A DNA stretch of 64,000 bases from Perilla frutescens (Eukaryota > Streptophyta > Magnoliopsida > Lamiales > Lamiaceae). The stretch covers positions 23,457,501-23,521,500 of the forward strand of contig BRKX01000015.1 in NCBI GenBank assembly GCA_026008535.1. Direction: 5' to 3'. The translations under genes were made by a program, and so were the position numbers. How positions within the stretch are numbered: the first letter of the stretch is position 1; the number at the start of each line of letters is the position of its first letter. Of the stretch, positions 31,992 through 44,799 are shown piece after piece. Under the pieces are notes generated by a model, which worked only from the letters and a program-made list of their open reading frames with translations, had not been told where the DNA came from and did not search any database.

Positions 31992-32328
31992 GAGTTTGAG
32001 TTTGTATTTTAATGAATGAAATTTATTAAAAAATGTATGAAAATACATACAACAAAAAGTAATTAATGAGAAATTAAATTAAATGCGAATTTTTTTTCAT
32101 TTCCATACCTATATATGCAAGTAACAAAAATAATTTAATGTAATATAGATGCATGTAATATAAATTAAATATGAAACTTTATTTCCATGTCTATTTTAAT
32201 AAACGTTACTTTTTGGCGTGGAAATGAAGTTTCTATACATGCATGTAACCCAAAAAAAAAATCGACAGTGTTGCACTAAGATACTATTTTGGGGAGGAGG
32301 AGGATAGGAAATTTGCACTGTATGGTAT
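30917..32328. other. Intergenic AT-rich sequence
   Basis: No gene recognised. It ends with GGTAT (32324-32328), the left flank of the copia element. Confidence 0.4.
31938..31991. repeat. (ATT)18 microsatellite
   Basis: An uninterrupted ATT trinucleotide repeat. Confidence 0.95.
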
Positions 32329-33625
32329 TGTTGGAAAAATAGGATTTAATAAAGTGAGTGTGACTTATTTTATCCGATTTTTCGTGACTGGGATATTTAA
32401 TTTTGGAGGAATTAAATACCGTATGATTGCTCTATGTCGTGAGTAGATAATCGTAGTATTTTTATTTGCTCAAATCCGATTTTCGGTGAGTGAGAAATAA
32501 ATGGTTAAAGTTGGTCACACGATTGGGCATTTATGGTGTGTGGGATAATGTGTTTAAGACACATTAAATAATCTCACATTGATTTCTTAATCAAATTAAG
32601 AAGTGTATTTAAGTGTATTAACACTTAAGTGGAGTAATCAAGTGCACAAGGATGTGGGCCATGAGCCCACACGCGCACACACGCGCGCGCCCGCCTGTGC
32701 CCGTGCCCGAGCCCGTGCCCGGTGCCCGGTGCTCTTGCCCTTGCTCAGCTCGTCTCGTCCTCGGACATGGATCTTGGCAATTGGACTTTGGGCGTACGTG
32801 GGCTTCCGGGGCTTAGCCGTATCAGTTTTACGGTACAGAAACGGTCGGGTCGTGGAGCGGGTCGGTGGATCGACTATTCGGGTCTATAACGGCTGTGGAT
32901 CGGGTCGTGGGTGCACATGGTGCATGTCCAGCTGGAAGGGTGTAACTCCCATGAGTTAAGAGCCTTCAAGTGAGTAACTGCCACTGGAGCTGGTGGAGCC
33001 TTCAGGTAACTGCCATCTGGAGTTAGTGGGCTGGACAGTAACCCTGTCGGGAGTCAAAGTCTGCAGCTGCCCTGGACACGTGTTGGGATCCGAGCCAACA
33101 TGGGACACCTGTCGGGATCTGCAGAAGGTAACTCCTGGAGGGCTTAATGGCAGAGCTGTAACTCCAGGGGGGTTACAACACCTGGTTTGAATGCCCTCAA
33201 ACCCTAGTTGTCCCCTGCAGTGGAGATGTGCCTATAAATAGGACATCCTGCATGGATCCAAATGCCACATTCTGCATAAACGATCACACTTCATATTGTT
33301 GCATACGAATCCTTTCGAGTCAAAGCTCCCAGTTCTCGACATTGTCTAGTTCGCCGGAACCTTACCGGATTTGTGGTGCTACTGCCGGAAGGACGAAGCC
33401 GTTTCATCTTTGAAAGACAACCGCCAAACCGTGAGCACTAGCCGGGGCGTATTTGTCTTGCGAAGAGAGGTCCCCTCGACTCGGCTTGCCGGAATCTGCA
33501 CATCGGTTCCTAATCTTGTTGCTTTGTTTAAATTCAGTTAAATATTGTAATTATCATTCCTCTATACTTCTACCTTTCTGTACTTCCATTGTTGTAATTC
33601 CAGTGAGGTGTAAAACGAGACAACA
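32329..33625 (+). repeat. Copia 5' LTR
   Basis: 1297 bp, TGTTGG ... GACAACA. A promoter TATAAATA lies at 33233-33240. An internal GC-rich stretch (32670-32760) holds CCCGTGCCCG-type repeats. Confidence 0.95.
33233..33240 (+). promoter_or_regulatory. TATA box in the copia 5' LTR
   Basis: TATAAATA in a GC-richer surround; the equivalent in the 3' LTR is at 39079-39086. The U3/R boundary should lie about 30 bp downstream. Confidence 0.75.
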
Positions 33626-33675
33626 ATCGCAAGACAAATAACTAAGACTAAAATTAATCAACTACCTTTGCTGGA

Positions 33676-36600
33676 ATGGCGTCTTCATCCAACACCGTTG
33701 CTCCAAGGACCATTCCCCATGGCCAAGCCGAGAAGCCGGAAAAGTTCTCCGGGCTGGACTTCAAGAGGTGGCAGCAGAAGATGCTCTTCTACCTGACCAC
33801 GCTCGGAGTTGCTGGATACCTTAAGGAGGAGGCTCTTGTGGTCGAAGAAAATGAGCCGGACGTCAACAAACGAACGGTGTACGATCAATGGATCAATGAC
33901 GATTTTCTTTGTAAAAATTATGTTCTTAATGGCTTAGTAGATAGTTTATATTCTGTATACGGAAATATAACTAGTGCTAAGGAACTGTGGGAAGCTCTAG
34001 AAAAGAAGTACAAAACTGAGGATGCCGGAACTAAGAAGTTCGTGGTGGCAAAGTTCCTCGACTATAAAATGGTGGACACCCGGTCAGTAATGGATCAAGT
34101 GCAAGAGCTTCAGCTCATTGTGCACGACGTTCATGCTGAAGGGATGGTCCTTCCCGACTCTTTCACCGTTGCTGCGGTGATTGAGAAGTTGCCACCGTGT
34201 TGGAAGGATTTCAAGAGTTATCTCAAACACAAGCGAAAGGAGATGACTCTTGAAGATCTTGTGGTTAAGCTTCGAATTGAAGCCGATAACCGAAAGGTGG
34301 ATCCGAGACCACGAGTCCTGATCGAGGCCAAGGCTAATTTGATGGAACGTGGTGGACCATCAAATAGCAACAAAAGAAAGCGCCCGGGTCAAGTTGACAA
34401 AGGGAAGAAGCCAATGACAAAGTTCAACGGCAATTGCTTCAATTGTGACAAGTCAGGGCACATGTCCAAACATTGCACGGCTCCAAAGAAGAAACGTACT
34501 AACTATGGTGCGCATTTGGCGGAACATAACAACAAAGGCAAAGGGAAGGCCCGTCAAGATGATTGGGATGATGATGATTTGGCTGCCGTTGTGTTCGAGG
34601 CCAATCACGTGGACAACCCGAGAGAGTGGTTCGTCGACACCGGGGCTACTTGTCACGTTTGCTCGGACAAAAGCTCGTTTGCTACCTACAAAGCTGTTGA
34701 AGGTAGAAAGTTGCACATGGGGAACCAAGCCTCGTCTGAAGTGGTTGGTGTGGGCAACGTGGTTTTGAAGCTGACTTCAGGCCAAGAGCTGACTTTGAAG
34801 GATGTGCTGCATGTTCCGGACATCCGCAAGAATCTGGTTTCAGGCTCGCTGTTAGTCAATCATGGTTTTAGACTAGTGTTTGAGTCTGAAAAGTTTATTT
34901 TGAGCAAGTACGGAAGGTTCCTTGGTCGGGGCTATCTCGCCAATGGACTTTTCAAAATGAATGTAATGGCGATGCGCCGTGTGGCAAAAGAAAATGCTAA
35001 TAAAATTGCTTCTTCTGTTTACTTGCTTGTTGAGTGCTCGGATTTATGGCATTGTAGATTAGGACACGTTAATCTAAATGCTATAAAACGTTTAGTAAAT
35101 TTAGATTTGCTAAAAGTGAACCAATTTAATACACAAAACAAATGTGAAGTTTGTGTTGAAGCTAAGTTGGCTAAGTTACCATTTCAATCGGTTGAACGGA
35201 GCACTAAACCTCTAGAGTTAATTCACACAGACGTGTGTGATTTAAAGTTTGTGCAAACTAGAGGCGGTAAAAAGTACTTTATTACTTTTATTGACGATTG
35301 CACAAAATATTGTTATCTTTATCTTTTAAGAAGTAAAGATAAGGCGATTGAAGCTTTTAAGAACTTCAAAAATGAAGCTGAAAATCAACTAAGCAGTCGA
35401 AATTAAAGCAATTCGAAGTGATAGAGGTGGAGAGTATGTTGCCCCGTTTGAAGAGTTATGCGCAGAGGCGGGTATAATTCATCAAACTACGGCACCGTAT
35501 TCACCACAGTCTAATGGTGTTGCTGAACGCAAAAACCGAACTCTTAAGGAGATGATGAATGCTTTGTTGATAAGTTCGGGATTACCACAGAACTTGTGGG
35601 GGAAGCTGTGTTGACAGCCAACTATATCCTGAACAAAATTCCACTTAAGGGTAAGGATGTGACGCCTTACGAGTTGTGGAAATGACGCACGCCGTCTTAT
35701 AAATACTTCAAAGTGTGGGGGTGTTTGGCTAAGGTTGAAGTGCCACTTCCTAAACAAGTTAGAATCGGCCCTAAAACGGTTGATTGTATCTTTGTTAGGT
35801 ATGCACTTAACAGTAGTGCATATCGTTTTCTTATTCATAAATCGGAGATTCCCGAGTTGACTAAAGGAACGATGATGGAGTCGAGGAATGCTATATTCTT
35901 CGAGAATGTCTATCCTTGTAAGAATAAGGATAGGACAGAAGGTAGTTCTGAGAAACGAACCTCTGAAGCTACTACTAGTTCTGATCCTGTGGATGAAGAA
36001 CCGAGACGTAGCAAGCGAGCTAGGACGGCTAAGACTTTTGGTCCGGATTTCATCACCTATATGCTAGATGATGAGCCAAAGTCTTTGAAAGAAGCTCTAT
36101 CTAGTCCAGATGCTGCGTTCTGGAAAGAAGCTATCAATAGTGAAATTGATTCCATCATGCAAAATCACACTTGGGAGTTAACAGATCTCCCAAGTGGGTG
36201 TAAGCCGTTAGGATGCAAATGGATCCTAAAACGAAAATATAAGGCAGATGGTTCTGTTGACAAGTATAAAGCTCGTTTGGTTGCCAAAGGCTTTAAACAA
36301 AAAGAGGGGTATGATTTCTTCGATACCTACTCACCAGTAACAAGGATTACATCTATTCGGGTACTTTTAGCGATTGCTGCTTTGCACAATCTTGAAATTC
36401 ATCAGATGGATGTAAAAACTGCGTTTCTGAATGGTGAGTTGGAGGATGAAATATACATGGAACAACCTGAAGGGTTTGTTGCACCAGGGCAAGAACGAAA
36501 GGTGTGTAAGCTTGTTAGATCGTTGTACGGTCTGAAACAAGCACCTATTCAGTGGCACCTGAAGTTTGATAACGTGATGTTATCAAATGGTTTTAAAATC

Positions 36601-37614
36601 AATGAGTGTGATAAATGTATGTATATAAAGAGCAGTTCCAATAGCTATGTCATAGTCTGTCTTTATGTAGACGACATGTTAATCATAGGCAGTGGACACC
36701 AAGTGATTGTTGAAACGAAACAAATGTTGAAACGAAATTTCGACATGAAAGATATGGGCTTAGCCGATGTGATTCTAGGGATCAAGATAGTACGGATAAG
36801 TGGTGGAATTGTCTTAACACAATCTCATTACATAGAGAAAGTGCTTAAGAAATTCAACGCTTTTGATAGTCCGCTGGCTAAGACCCCGTTGGAACTCAAT
36901 GTACACTTGAGCAAAAATCGAGGAGAACCGGTAGCTCAAGAAGAGTATGCAAGGGTCATTGGGAGTTTGATGTAAATCACTAACTGCACTAGACCTGATC
37001 TTGCATGTTCTGTGAACAAGTTGAGTCGGTACACGAGCAATCCAAGTAAAGAACATTGGAAAGCTCTAGTACGAGTTCTAAGATACTTGAAGTATACTTT
37101 GAATTTCGGGCTACAGTATACAAGGTTTCCTCCTGTACTTGAAGGGTACAGTGATGCGAATTGGATATCAGACACAAAAGACTCATTTTCGACTAGTGGA
37201 TTTGTTTTCACTATCAGAGGTGGAGCAGTGTCGTGGAAATCCACTAAACAGACTTGTATAGCCCGTTCTACCATGGAATCTGAGTTTATCGCTTTGGATA
37301 AAGCGTGTGAAGAAGCAGAATGGCTTCGCAACTTTCTAGAAGACATTCCATGCTGGAAAAAACCAGTGTCGTCAGTGATGATTCACTGTGATAGTCAAGC
37401 GGCTATCGGAAGGACACACAATGCTATGTACAATGGTAAGTCTCGACACATACGTCGGAGGCATAATACTGTGAGGCATATGATCTCAAGTGGGATTATC
37501 TCAGTTGACCATGTAAAGTCAATAGATAATCTAGCGGATCCGCTAACCAAAGGGTTAAACCGAGATCAAATGGCTAAGTTGCTAGAGGGAATGGGTTTGA
37601 AATCCACACTCTAA
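33676..37614 (+). pseudogene. Copia gag-pol polyprotein, interrupted
   Basis: Frame 33676-35406: gag (UBN2/DUF4219 type) with CCHC knuckle CFNCDKSGHMSKHC, protease active site WFVDTGATCH, GAG-pre-integrase HHCC zinc site (WHCRLGHV ... CEVC), and the start of the integrase core (TFIDDCTKY). The frame breaks near 35395, again at a G-run about 35597-35602, and at TGA 35683. 35713-36975: integrase end and reverse transcriptase (KWILKRKYKADGSVDKYKAR, DVKTAFLNGELEDEIY, active site CLYVDDMLI). TAA at 36973, then RNase H in 37012-37614 (GYSDANWI, STMESEF, IHCDSQAAIG). All copia domains are present, so only point damage separates this copy from an intact one. Lineage perhaps Tork-like; not tested. Confidence 0.93.
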
Positions 37615-38169
37615 GAGTGCTTGTAGTGGTAACCCAACCATGATGACTGGAGATCCCAAGAACTTGGTTCAATGGGAAAACTAAGCTACAAACATTCTGT
37701 TTGGTAGCACTTGGAAAATTATAAGTGTACATTTCCCTGTGAGCAAACCAAGTGCACATCTGTCAATGTGGTGAGGATAAGTCCTATGACTTTTAATGAT
37801 TCCTAAACCTAATGAGGTTGAGTATGGCAGGATACTCGGAAGAGGAGATCACCTATATAAGTGAGAAGTGGGGCCGCTTCTAAAGAGATACTTATGAACT
37901 CAAAGAGGTTGTCCATGGCCTGAAAAGGACACAAACGTGAGAACAGATAATGTTTGATATACAGCTGTTTTCAATACTATTGTCTCGGTATACACTAAGG
38001 ATGTATAGTTCAAGGCATCATGTCCACTAAACAACCGGTATACTCGATAGTGTTGGAATATGGAAGGTTCAAAGTCACAAGCTACCTATCCTGGTGCAGT
38101 TGTGTTTCTAAGAGAAATGGGCTGCTTGTTTGCATACATGCATGCACTATTTCTACTCATGTGGGGGAT
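37615..38169 (+). other. Copia 3' non-coding region and polypurine tract
   Basis: No ORF. It ends in GTGGGGGAT immediately before the 3' LTR (38161-38169), the expected polypurine primer for plus-strand synthesis. Confidence 0.75.
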
Positions 38170-39471
38170 TGTTGGAAAAATAGGATTTAATAAAGTGAGT
38201 GTGACTCATTTTATCCGATTTTTCGTGACCGGGATATTTAATTTTGGAGGAATTAAATACCGTATGATTGCTCTATGTCGTGAGTAGATAATCATAGTAT
38301 TTTTATTTGCTCAAATCCGATTTTTGGTGAGTGAGAAATAAATGGTTAAAGTTGGTCACACGATTGGGCATTTATGGTGTGTGGGATAATGTGTTTAAGA
38401 CACATTAAATAATCCCACATTGATTTCTTAATCAAATTAAGAAGTGTATTTAAGTGTATTAACACTTAAGTGGAGTAATCAAGTGCACAAGGATGTGGGC
38501 CATGAGCCTACACGCGCGCGCCCGCCCGTGCCCGTGCCCGGTGCCCTTGCCCTTGCTCGGCTCGGCTCGGCTCGTCTCGTCTCGTCCTCGGACATGGATC
38601 TTGGCAATTGGACTTTGGACGTACGTGGACTTCCGGGGCTTAGTCGTATCAGTTTTACGGTACAGAAACGTCGGGTCGTGGAGCGGGTCGGCGGATCGAC
38701 TATCCGGGTCTATAACGGCTGTGGACCGGGTCGTGGGTGCACATGGTGCATGTCCAGCTTGAAGGGTGTAACTCCCATGAGTTAAGAGCCTTCAAGTGAG
38801 TAACTGCCACTGGAGCTGATGGAGCCTTCAGGTAACTGCCATCTGGAGCTGGTGGAGTTAGTGGGCTGGACAGTAACCGAAAGTAACTCCTGTCGGGAGT
38901 CAAAGTCTGCAGCTGCCCTGGACACGTGTTGGGATCCGAGCCAACATGGGACACCTGTCGGGATCTGCAGAAGGTAACTCCTGGAGGGCTTAATGGCAGA
39001 GCTGTAACTCCAGGGGGGTTACAACACCTGGTTTGAATGCCCTCAAACCCTAGCTGTCCCCTGCAGTGGAGATGTGCCTATAAATAGGACATCCTGCATG
39101 GATCCAAATGCCACATTCTGCATAAACGATCATACTTCATATTGTTGCATATGAATCCTTTCGAGTCAAAGCTCCCAGTTCTCGACATTGTCTAGTTCGC
39201 CGGAACCTTGCCGGATTTGTGGTGCTACTGCCGGAAGGACGAAGCCGTTTCATCTTTGAAAGACAACCGCCAAACCGTGAGCACTAGCCGGGGCGTATTT
39301 GTCTTGCGGAGAGAGGTCCCCTCGACTCGGCTTGCCGGAATCTACACATCGGTTCCTAATCTTCTTGCTTTGTTTAAATTCAGTTAAATATTGTAATTAT
39401 CATTCCTCTATACTTCTACCTTTCTGTACTTCCATTGTTGTAATTCCAGTGAGGTGTAAAACGAGACAACA
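38170..39471 (+). repeat. Copia 3' LTR
   Basis: 1302 bp, the same ends and TATA (39079-39086) as the 5' LTR. Differences include small indels in the CCCGTG and GGCTC repeats around 38520-38585 and scattered transitions. Confidence 0.95.
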
Positions 39472-39617
39472 TGTATTTGCTTAAAAAAAATTAAAAATGA
39501 ATTGACCTTCAAAATAAACGATAAGGGTATTTTTGCACCTTTAAATGCATGCAGTTTTGAAGTTCTGTTATTAAACAAGACAAATGAAAATGGCAGAGTA
39601 TAACTCTCGCTTTTGAC

Positions 39618-41318
39618 TAAGGGTGGCAAAATTGGCCAAACCCAATGGGTTAGCCCAACCCACACGATATTTGGGTTTGATTGGGTTAAAAATTAAAGAC
39701 CCCAAAAAAATGGGCTAAAATGGGTTAGCCCAATTGGGCTTTGGGCTTGATTGGGCTATGACTGCTGCCCCAATTTGTAATATGTCCCATCCAATCCCGT
39801 CAATTAAATTTTTTATTCATATTTTGACATGTTAAATTCATATATATTAATACATTAATTTATCATATATATTATTTAAAAATATTTATTTGATTTATTG
39901 ATCATTATGATGATATATACATAATATATAGCATATGTGTATGTGATTTGTGATAACATTATTCATATACTTTATGAAAGTTATAACTATTAGCACTTTT
40001 TATTTGATTTATTGTTAATCATGTGAGATTAATAGCTCAAAACGAGTGATCGACGAAATAATTATATTAATCCTAATTTCTCAATGATCCTACTTTAATT
40101 AAAATGTTTTATATAACTGTCATTCTTTGTAGGACCTTGCGTGCATTTCCAAAAATATATTTTTTACCCCTAAGAAATAAAATAAATTCATTAATACCGT
40201 ATATATGTTAAAACAATTACGTAGCACATGATTAGTTATACTTCTAATTAAAATTAATATACTCATGTAGTCATGTATGTATAAGACGATTTAAATTTGG
40301 TAGTTGTCTCTCCCTCTATTTTCCTTGAAAGTTATTTTCTTCTAGCCAGCCTTGCCCTCCACTGGTAAAATGAAGAACAACAAAGAAATGAATTTATTTA
40401 TTTTTGACAAAAAAATTATAGTGATGAAGACAGTCACTGGTTTCTTACTAAAAGACCCGGCCTCTTCATTCATTTATAAATAAATTAATTTGTTAGCCAC
40501 AGATAGAGGAAATAGAATTATGGAAATCAGTTAATTGATTCCTGAATTTACGAAATTATAATCAATTGTGGATGGAAAAAATCATATGTTATACTACATT
40601 TTATAAATAAAGAATATATTATTATTTAATAATTCGAGCATAATATATTATCATATCCCTGAAATTATATGTAAGAAAAAAGTTTAATTCTATCCAAACT
40701 CACTCATTGTTTCCCAAATATAAATAAAGAGATATAATGCCTCAAATTTAGTTTGTTCAGGTGGTAGGAGAATCGAGGAGGAAGGAGGAAAATTTGTGCT
40801 TCCCAGAACACTAATGTTGGGTATCAAATCTAAGTATTTTAAAAAAATTGGGTATAATGTTTATTAGTTGGTTAATTCAGTTATATTTATGTATTGAATT
40901 TAAAGACATTTTAATTGTTTAAAAAATATTTTTTTTATGTATTTGCGTATAATGTTTATTTAGTTGGTTGATTTAGTTTAATTTGTGTATTGAATTTAAA
41001 GACATTTTAATTGTTTAAAAAAATATTTTTTTTATGTATTTGCGTATAATGTTTATTTAGTTGGTTAATTTATTTTAATTTGTATATTGAATACATAAGA
41101 AGTTTTATAATATTAAATTTGAACTTTCAATTTTTAAAAATAAAATGGGGTTATATTAGGATTTATGATCAATGCATGGGTTACAAATGGGTTGCCAGCC
41201 CATTGGGCTGGAAAAAGCAACCCACCCATTTTTGGGTTGGATTGAGTTGGGTCAATGTGTGGTGTTTAATCCATTGGGTTGGTGTGGACTGGATTGGGTG
41301 TTCATTTTGCCAGCCTTA
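39618..41318. mobile_element. Non-autonomous hAT element
   Basis: A 1701-bp element with ends TAAGGGTGGCAAAATTGG and (inverse) TAAGGCTGGCAAAATG. It is flanked by a perfect 8-bp duplication, CTTTTGAC, at 39610-39617 and 41319-41326, as expected for hAT. Both arms hold GGGTTAGCCCAA / TTGGGCTGG-type subterminal repeats. No transposase. It lies only 146 bp from the copia element. Confidence 0.9.
40855..41095. repeat. ~98-bp tandem repeat inside the hAT element
   Basis: About 2.5 copies of a unit with GTTTATTTAGTTGGTTAATT and TTAAAGACATTTTAATTG. Confidence 0.8.
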
Positions 41319-41326
41319 CTTTTGAC

Positions 41327-42022
41327 GAAGATGACGAATTATATATATTTGTTTATGTAGTTATCATAATAATATTATTATAGCATTACATAAATTTCTT
41401 TCTTCATATTTTTATTTAAATTATATGTATAATATAATTAAGTAATGGAATCTTCGAACGGTTTTGTGTGTAAAAGTCAAAATCGAGTGGCCGAAATATC
41501 CCAACAATTATGATTAAATACAAAGAGAGGTCATAACTTAGCCGTTGGATTGGTTTCATAGCCTCATCCGTGGCGACGGCCAACTTTAATCAAGCTTTGC
41601 AAAAATGAACAAAAAGAAAAGAAAAAATTGGGGGGTCGTGATTGACTATGCACTAAGTAGGCCCCACAGACCCGGACTCCAAACACACATTCAAATCCAG
41701 TTAATGACGCCATTTCAGAAATTCCAGAAGAGGGGAAAATAAAAAAGAACAAAGTTTACACCAAGAATACGAGACAGCAGATGAGCAGACACGTCAAAGG
41801 AAAGCAATATACAATTGCCGAGACACCCGTGATTTGGCCCCCATGTTTCCCCACGTCACCATCAATACCCCTCTCCCCCACCCCCCTTCACATTTCACCC
41901 CCTATAAAACCCCTTCCCCCCATTTTGCTCCCTCATCGCACCATCTGCTTTTTCTCTCTCTACTCTACTCTCTCTCTACATCGTAAGAATTTTTTTTATT
42001 ATTTGGCTGGACGTGTGATTCG
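41327..42022 (+). promoter_or_regulatory. Upstream region and promoter of the gene at 42023
   Basis: TATAAAA at 41903-41909 is followed by a C/T-rich leader with TCTCTCTC runs, giving a start of transcription near 41935. ACGT-core elements occur at 41788-41795 (ACACGTCA) and 41851-41857 (CACGTCA), the kind bound by bZIP factors; that role is inference. Confidence 0.6.
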
Positions 42023-42580
42023 ATGGAAAACTTGAAGGAAAAAAAGAGGGGCCGGGACGAGTCGGATGAAGCCGAGTTCGAGATATACTCGCCGGAGGTG
42101 AAGCGGCTCCGGGAGAATCTTCTGGATAGTTTGGATGATGATACTGAGTTCTGCACTACGAGCCAGGACCTCGACTCGTTCATGAAGAGCTTCGAGGAGG
42201 AAATCACAGCATCTCCTTCCGCCGGCGGGACGGAAATTCAGCTGGTGGATCTGACGTCGGATTCCGGCGATTCGCGGCCGGATCTAGGGTACTTGTTGGA
42301 GGCCTCTGACGACGAGCTCGGCCTTCCGCCGACGGAGTCTTCTTCGGGTGAGACAACGATTGAGTTGGTCCGTGTTGAGTCCGACTCGTCCGAACTCGGG
42401 AGCGAGTTTTGGGAGGTGCCGGGTTATGATTCGTTCGAGTTCGGACTCGGGGGGTCGGAAATTAACTATAACGGCGGCAACGGTGAATATGTGGCGCTCG
42501 ACGGGTTCTTTGATTACTCGGATGTTGGCTTCGGGTCGGGTGATTTTGGGTGGAGACCTGAAACATTGCCGGCCCAATAG
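42023..42580 (+). CDS. Small acidic plant protein of unknown function
   Basis: Single exon, 185 aa, with an AUG 120 bp downstream of a good TATA box. The protein opens with a basic stretch (KEKKRGRDESD, a possible nuclear signal), then EIYSPEVKRLRENLLDSLDD, a motif I associate with a small family of uncharacterised plant proteins. The rest is rich in Asp, Glu, Ser and Gly, with repeated acidic segments (DLTSDSGDSRPDL, ESDSSELGSEFWEVPGYDSF) and a Gly/Tyr-rich tail. There is no signal peptide, membrane segment or known catalytic motif. GC content is much higher than in the flanks, as expected for a real gene here. An activation-domain-like or regulatory role would be a guess. Confidence 0.8.
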   Translation: MENLKEKKRGRDESDEAEFEIYSPEVKRLRENLLDSLDDDTEFCTTSQDLDSFMKSFEEEITASPSAGGTEIQLVDLTSDSGDSRPDLGYLLEASDDELGLPPTESSSGETTIELVRVESDSSELGSEFWEVPGYDSFEFGLGGSEINYNGGNGEYVALDGFFDYSDVGFGSGDFGWRPETLPAQ

Positions 42581-44175
42581 GACTCGTGCTGTTAGTTGCA
42601 ACTCTAGGCATAAATAGTAAAATACTGTTGATATCCCTTTTATTTTTTAATTTTTATAATACAAATGGAAATATTGTTAATTAGGCACAATGAATTAGCA
42701 AGTACAAAATCAAAATAATTTCGTGTGAAAAACAATAACAATGGTCTCGTTAACCGATAACTATTTCTAGCACGCCTAATAGTATTATTGTGGGCATCAA
42801 TTTTTATTTTCGTGGTTTCATATTTAATAAATAGGATATTGATTGATTAATTGTTTAAAAAGAAATATGCTCGACTTCTACAAATGACCGAGTTATATTA
42901 CTAATTTTAATTGAATCGGAGTAATTTTTACATTAGCTTTATTGATTTTAAAATTATCGAATAAAAGATTATATAAAGAGTTTTTGATCTTCATCTTATG
43001 TAGGTCAGATAATGTGTTCGTACGCATCTTTTTTCTTCTTTTTAAAAAAACAACTATTTTTTTCCAAAAATTAACTAAATAATATCTATTTTAAAAAAAT
43101 AACAAATATAATATTCGAACTGTTTGGAAATTAAACGTAATTGATTGTATTTTAAAATATTTTTAAATTGAGAATATTTTTATGGTACTCGACAAATTAT
43201 AAATATTAAAATATCCTCAATTACAATGATTTTTGGGGTTTTTGAATTTGAAAATTATTCAAATGTTAGATTTTGCAAAATTTTTGAAAAAAGTGGATAA
43301 GTTTTGTTAATATTAAAAAAGCGTGATATTTAAAAAAAAAACAAAATTTAAGCATAACAATATAATTTTCCTCAAATTAAATTTAATGGAAAATGGTTAG
43401 TAAAACCCTAAATTTAATTTTGAAAAAGTATGATATCTTTTTTAAAAAAATCCAAAACTTAAGCATAACAATATAATTTTCCTCAAATTAAATTAATTGA
43501 AAAAGATTAGTCAGGACCCTAGTTTATATGACGTAAAACCGTCAAATGAGTCGGGTTGGGTTAGCCCGAAACGTTCAGACCTAAAAATCCATGGCCCAGC
43601 ACGATCCAAAATGCCCGTGGGCTGAAGGCTAATTTTGCATATTTTTCAATGGGGACGGCTCAGCCCATCCAAGCCAATATTTTTTGTGTCGGGCCGTGTT
43701 GACTCGAAAATATTTCAGGCCTATTGAATCTTGGCCTAGTCGGAATGGACGGTCAATTTTAATATCTCTAAATTATAACAAGACTCAATTAGGACCTTAA
43801 TTTAGTTTGAGTACAAATAGACCCTCCAACTTTCAAAATTAGTTCAAGGAGAACCTCATTTACCCTCTTAAACTAACCCGTCTAACTTATGGTTAAATAT
43901 TAATTAAATATGCATTAAAATTAGATTTCTTTGACCATTTCCTCCCAAATTTTTCCGACGCCAAGCATTTGGATAATGAATACTTCCTACTGAATTTAAA
44001 GGAACTCACTTCAATCTTTGGGAGTTTTTATTTGCACCATAATTTTTACTCTTTGCACCACAAAATAAATTAATTCAAAAATAGTTAATTACAAAATTAC
44101 TTAAATATCTTTATTAAATAAAAAATTAAAACAATAATAAAATAAAAAAAAACCACCAATTTCTGCTATCTATCG
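42581..44175. other. 3' flank and intergenic sequence with repeats
   Basis: AT-rich. A tandem duplication of about 115 bp lies at 43310-43510 (GCATAACAATATAATTTTCC twice). 43530-43760 contains GGGTTAGCCCGAAAC / GGCTCAGCCCATCC sequence typical of old hAT-like repeats. No gene. Confidence 0.45.
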
Positions 44176-44218
44176 TTCTTCTTCTTCTTCTTCTTCTTCT
44201 TCTTCTTCTTCTTCTTCT
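44176..44218. repeat. (CTT)14 microsatellite
   Basis: An uninterrupted TTC/CTT repeat, followed by pyrimidine-rich sequence to about 44400. Confidence 0.95.
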
Positions 44219-44799
44219 CCAGCGTACCGTCCTTCTTCTACCTTCTCCGGCAACACCGCACATAAGCTCCTCCCTCTCCTTTCTCTCTCTTCATCCACCC
44301 CTAGCCTGCAGCCCATCACCAGCCTCCCACCCCTTCGCCAATCTCTCAGCTTTCCTTCTCCTCCATACCCCTTTCTCTCTCAACTCTACTTCTTTTGTCC
44401 TGAATGGTTCGAAAATTATAGTTCGAACACAATGATAATGTTCGAAAATGTGTTTTCGAATATATAGAAATTAGTTTGAAACTCAAATTCTCGAACCAAG
44501 TTGGATTTAATTTTGATATCGTTCGGAAATGATTTGTCAAACAATTCGAATGTGTTCAAAACAATATTTTCGAACATGTTTTGTTCATTCAAGAAATAAT
44601 TTTTGAATCTTGTGATGATATTCGAACTGAATTTTTTGAATTACTTTTGAATTTTGAATCTTCATCCTTCCGGCAAAAAGTAGCGACGGTGAATAGCTAA
44701 CATTTCGTGGATGGTTGCGGGTTGTCTCGGTAGCGGTTGAGTCACAAATGTAAGGAAGGAGGGCAGCGGTTGGATTGGGAAGAGTAGATAGACGGCGTT

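Larger units (their letters stand above)
32329..39471 (+). mobile_element. Complete Ty1/copia LTR retrotransposon
   Basis: 7143 bp: 5' LTR, gag-protease-integrase-RT-RNase H in copia order (integrase before RT), 3' LTR. Flanks are GGTAT (32324-32328) and TGTAT (39472-39476), a 4/5 target duplication. The LTRs differ by few substitutions, mostly transitions, so insertion is fairly recent. The coding region is nevertheless interrupted. A solo LTR of the same family lies at 5976-7162. The sequence after the 5' LTR (ATCGCAAGACAAATAAC) does not look like the usual plant initiator-Met primer site. Confidence 0.95.
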
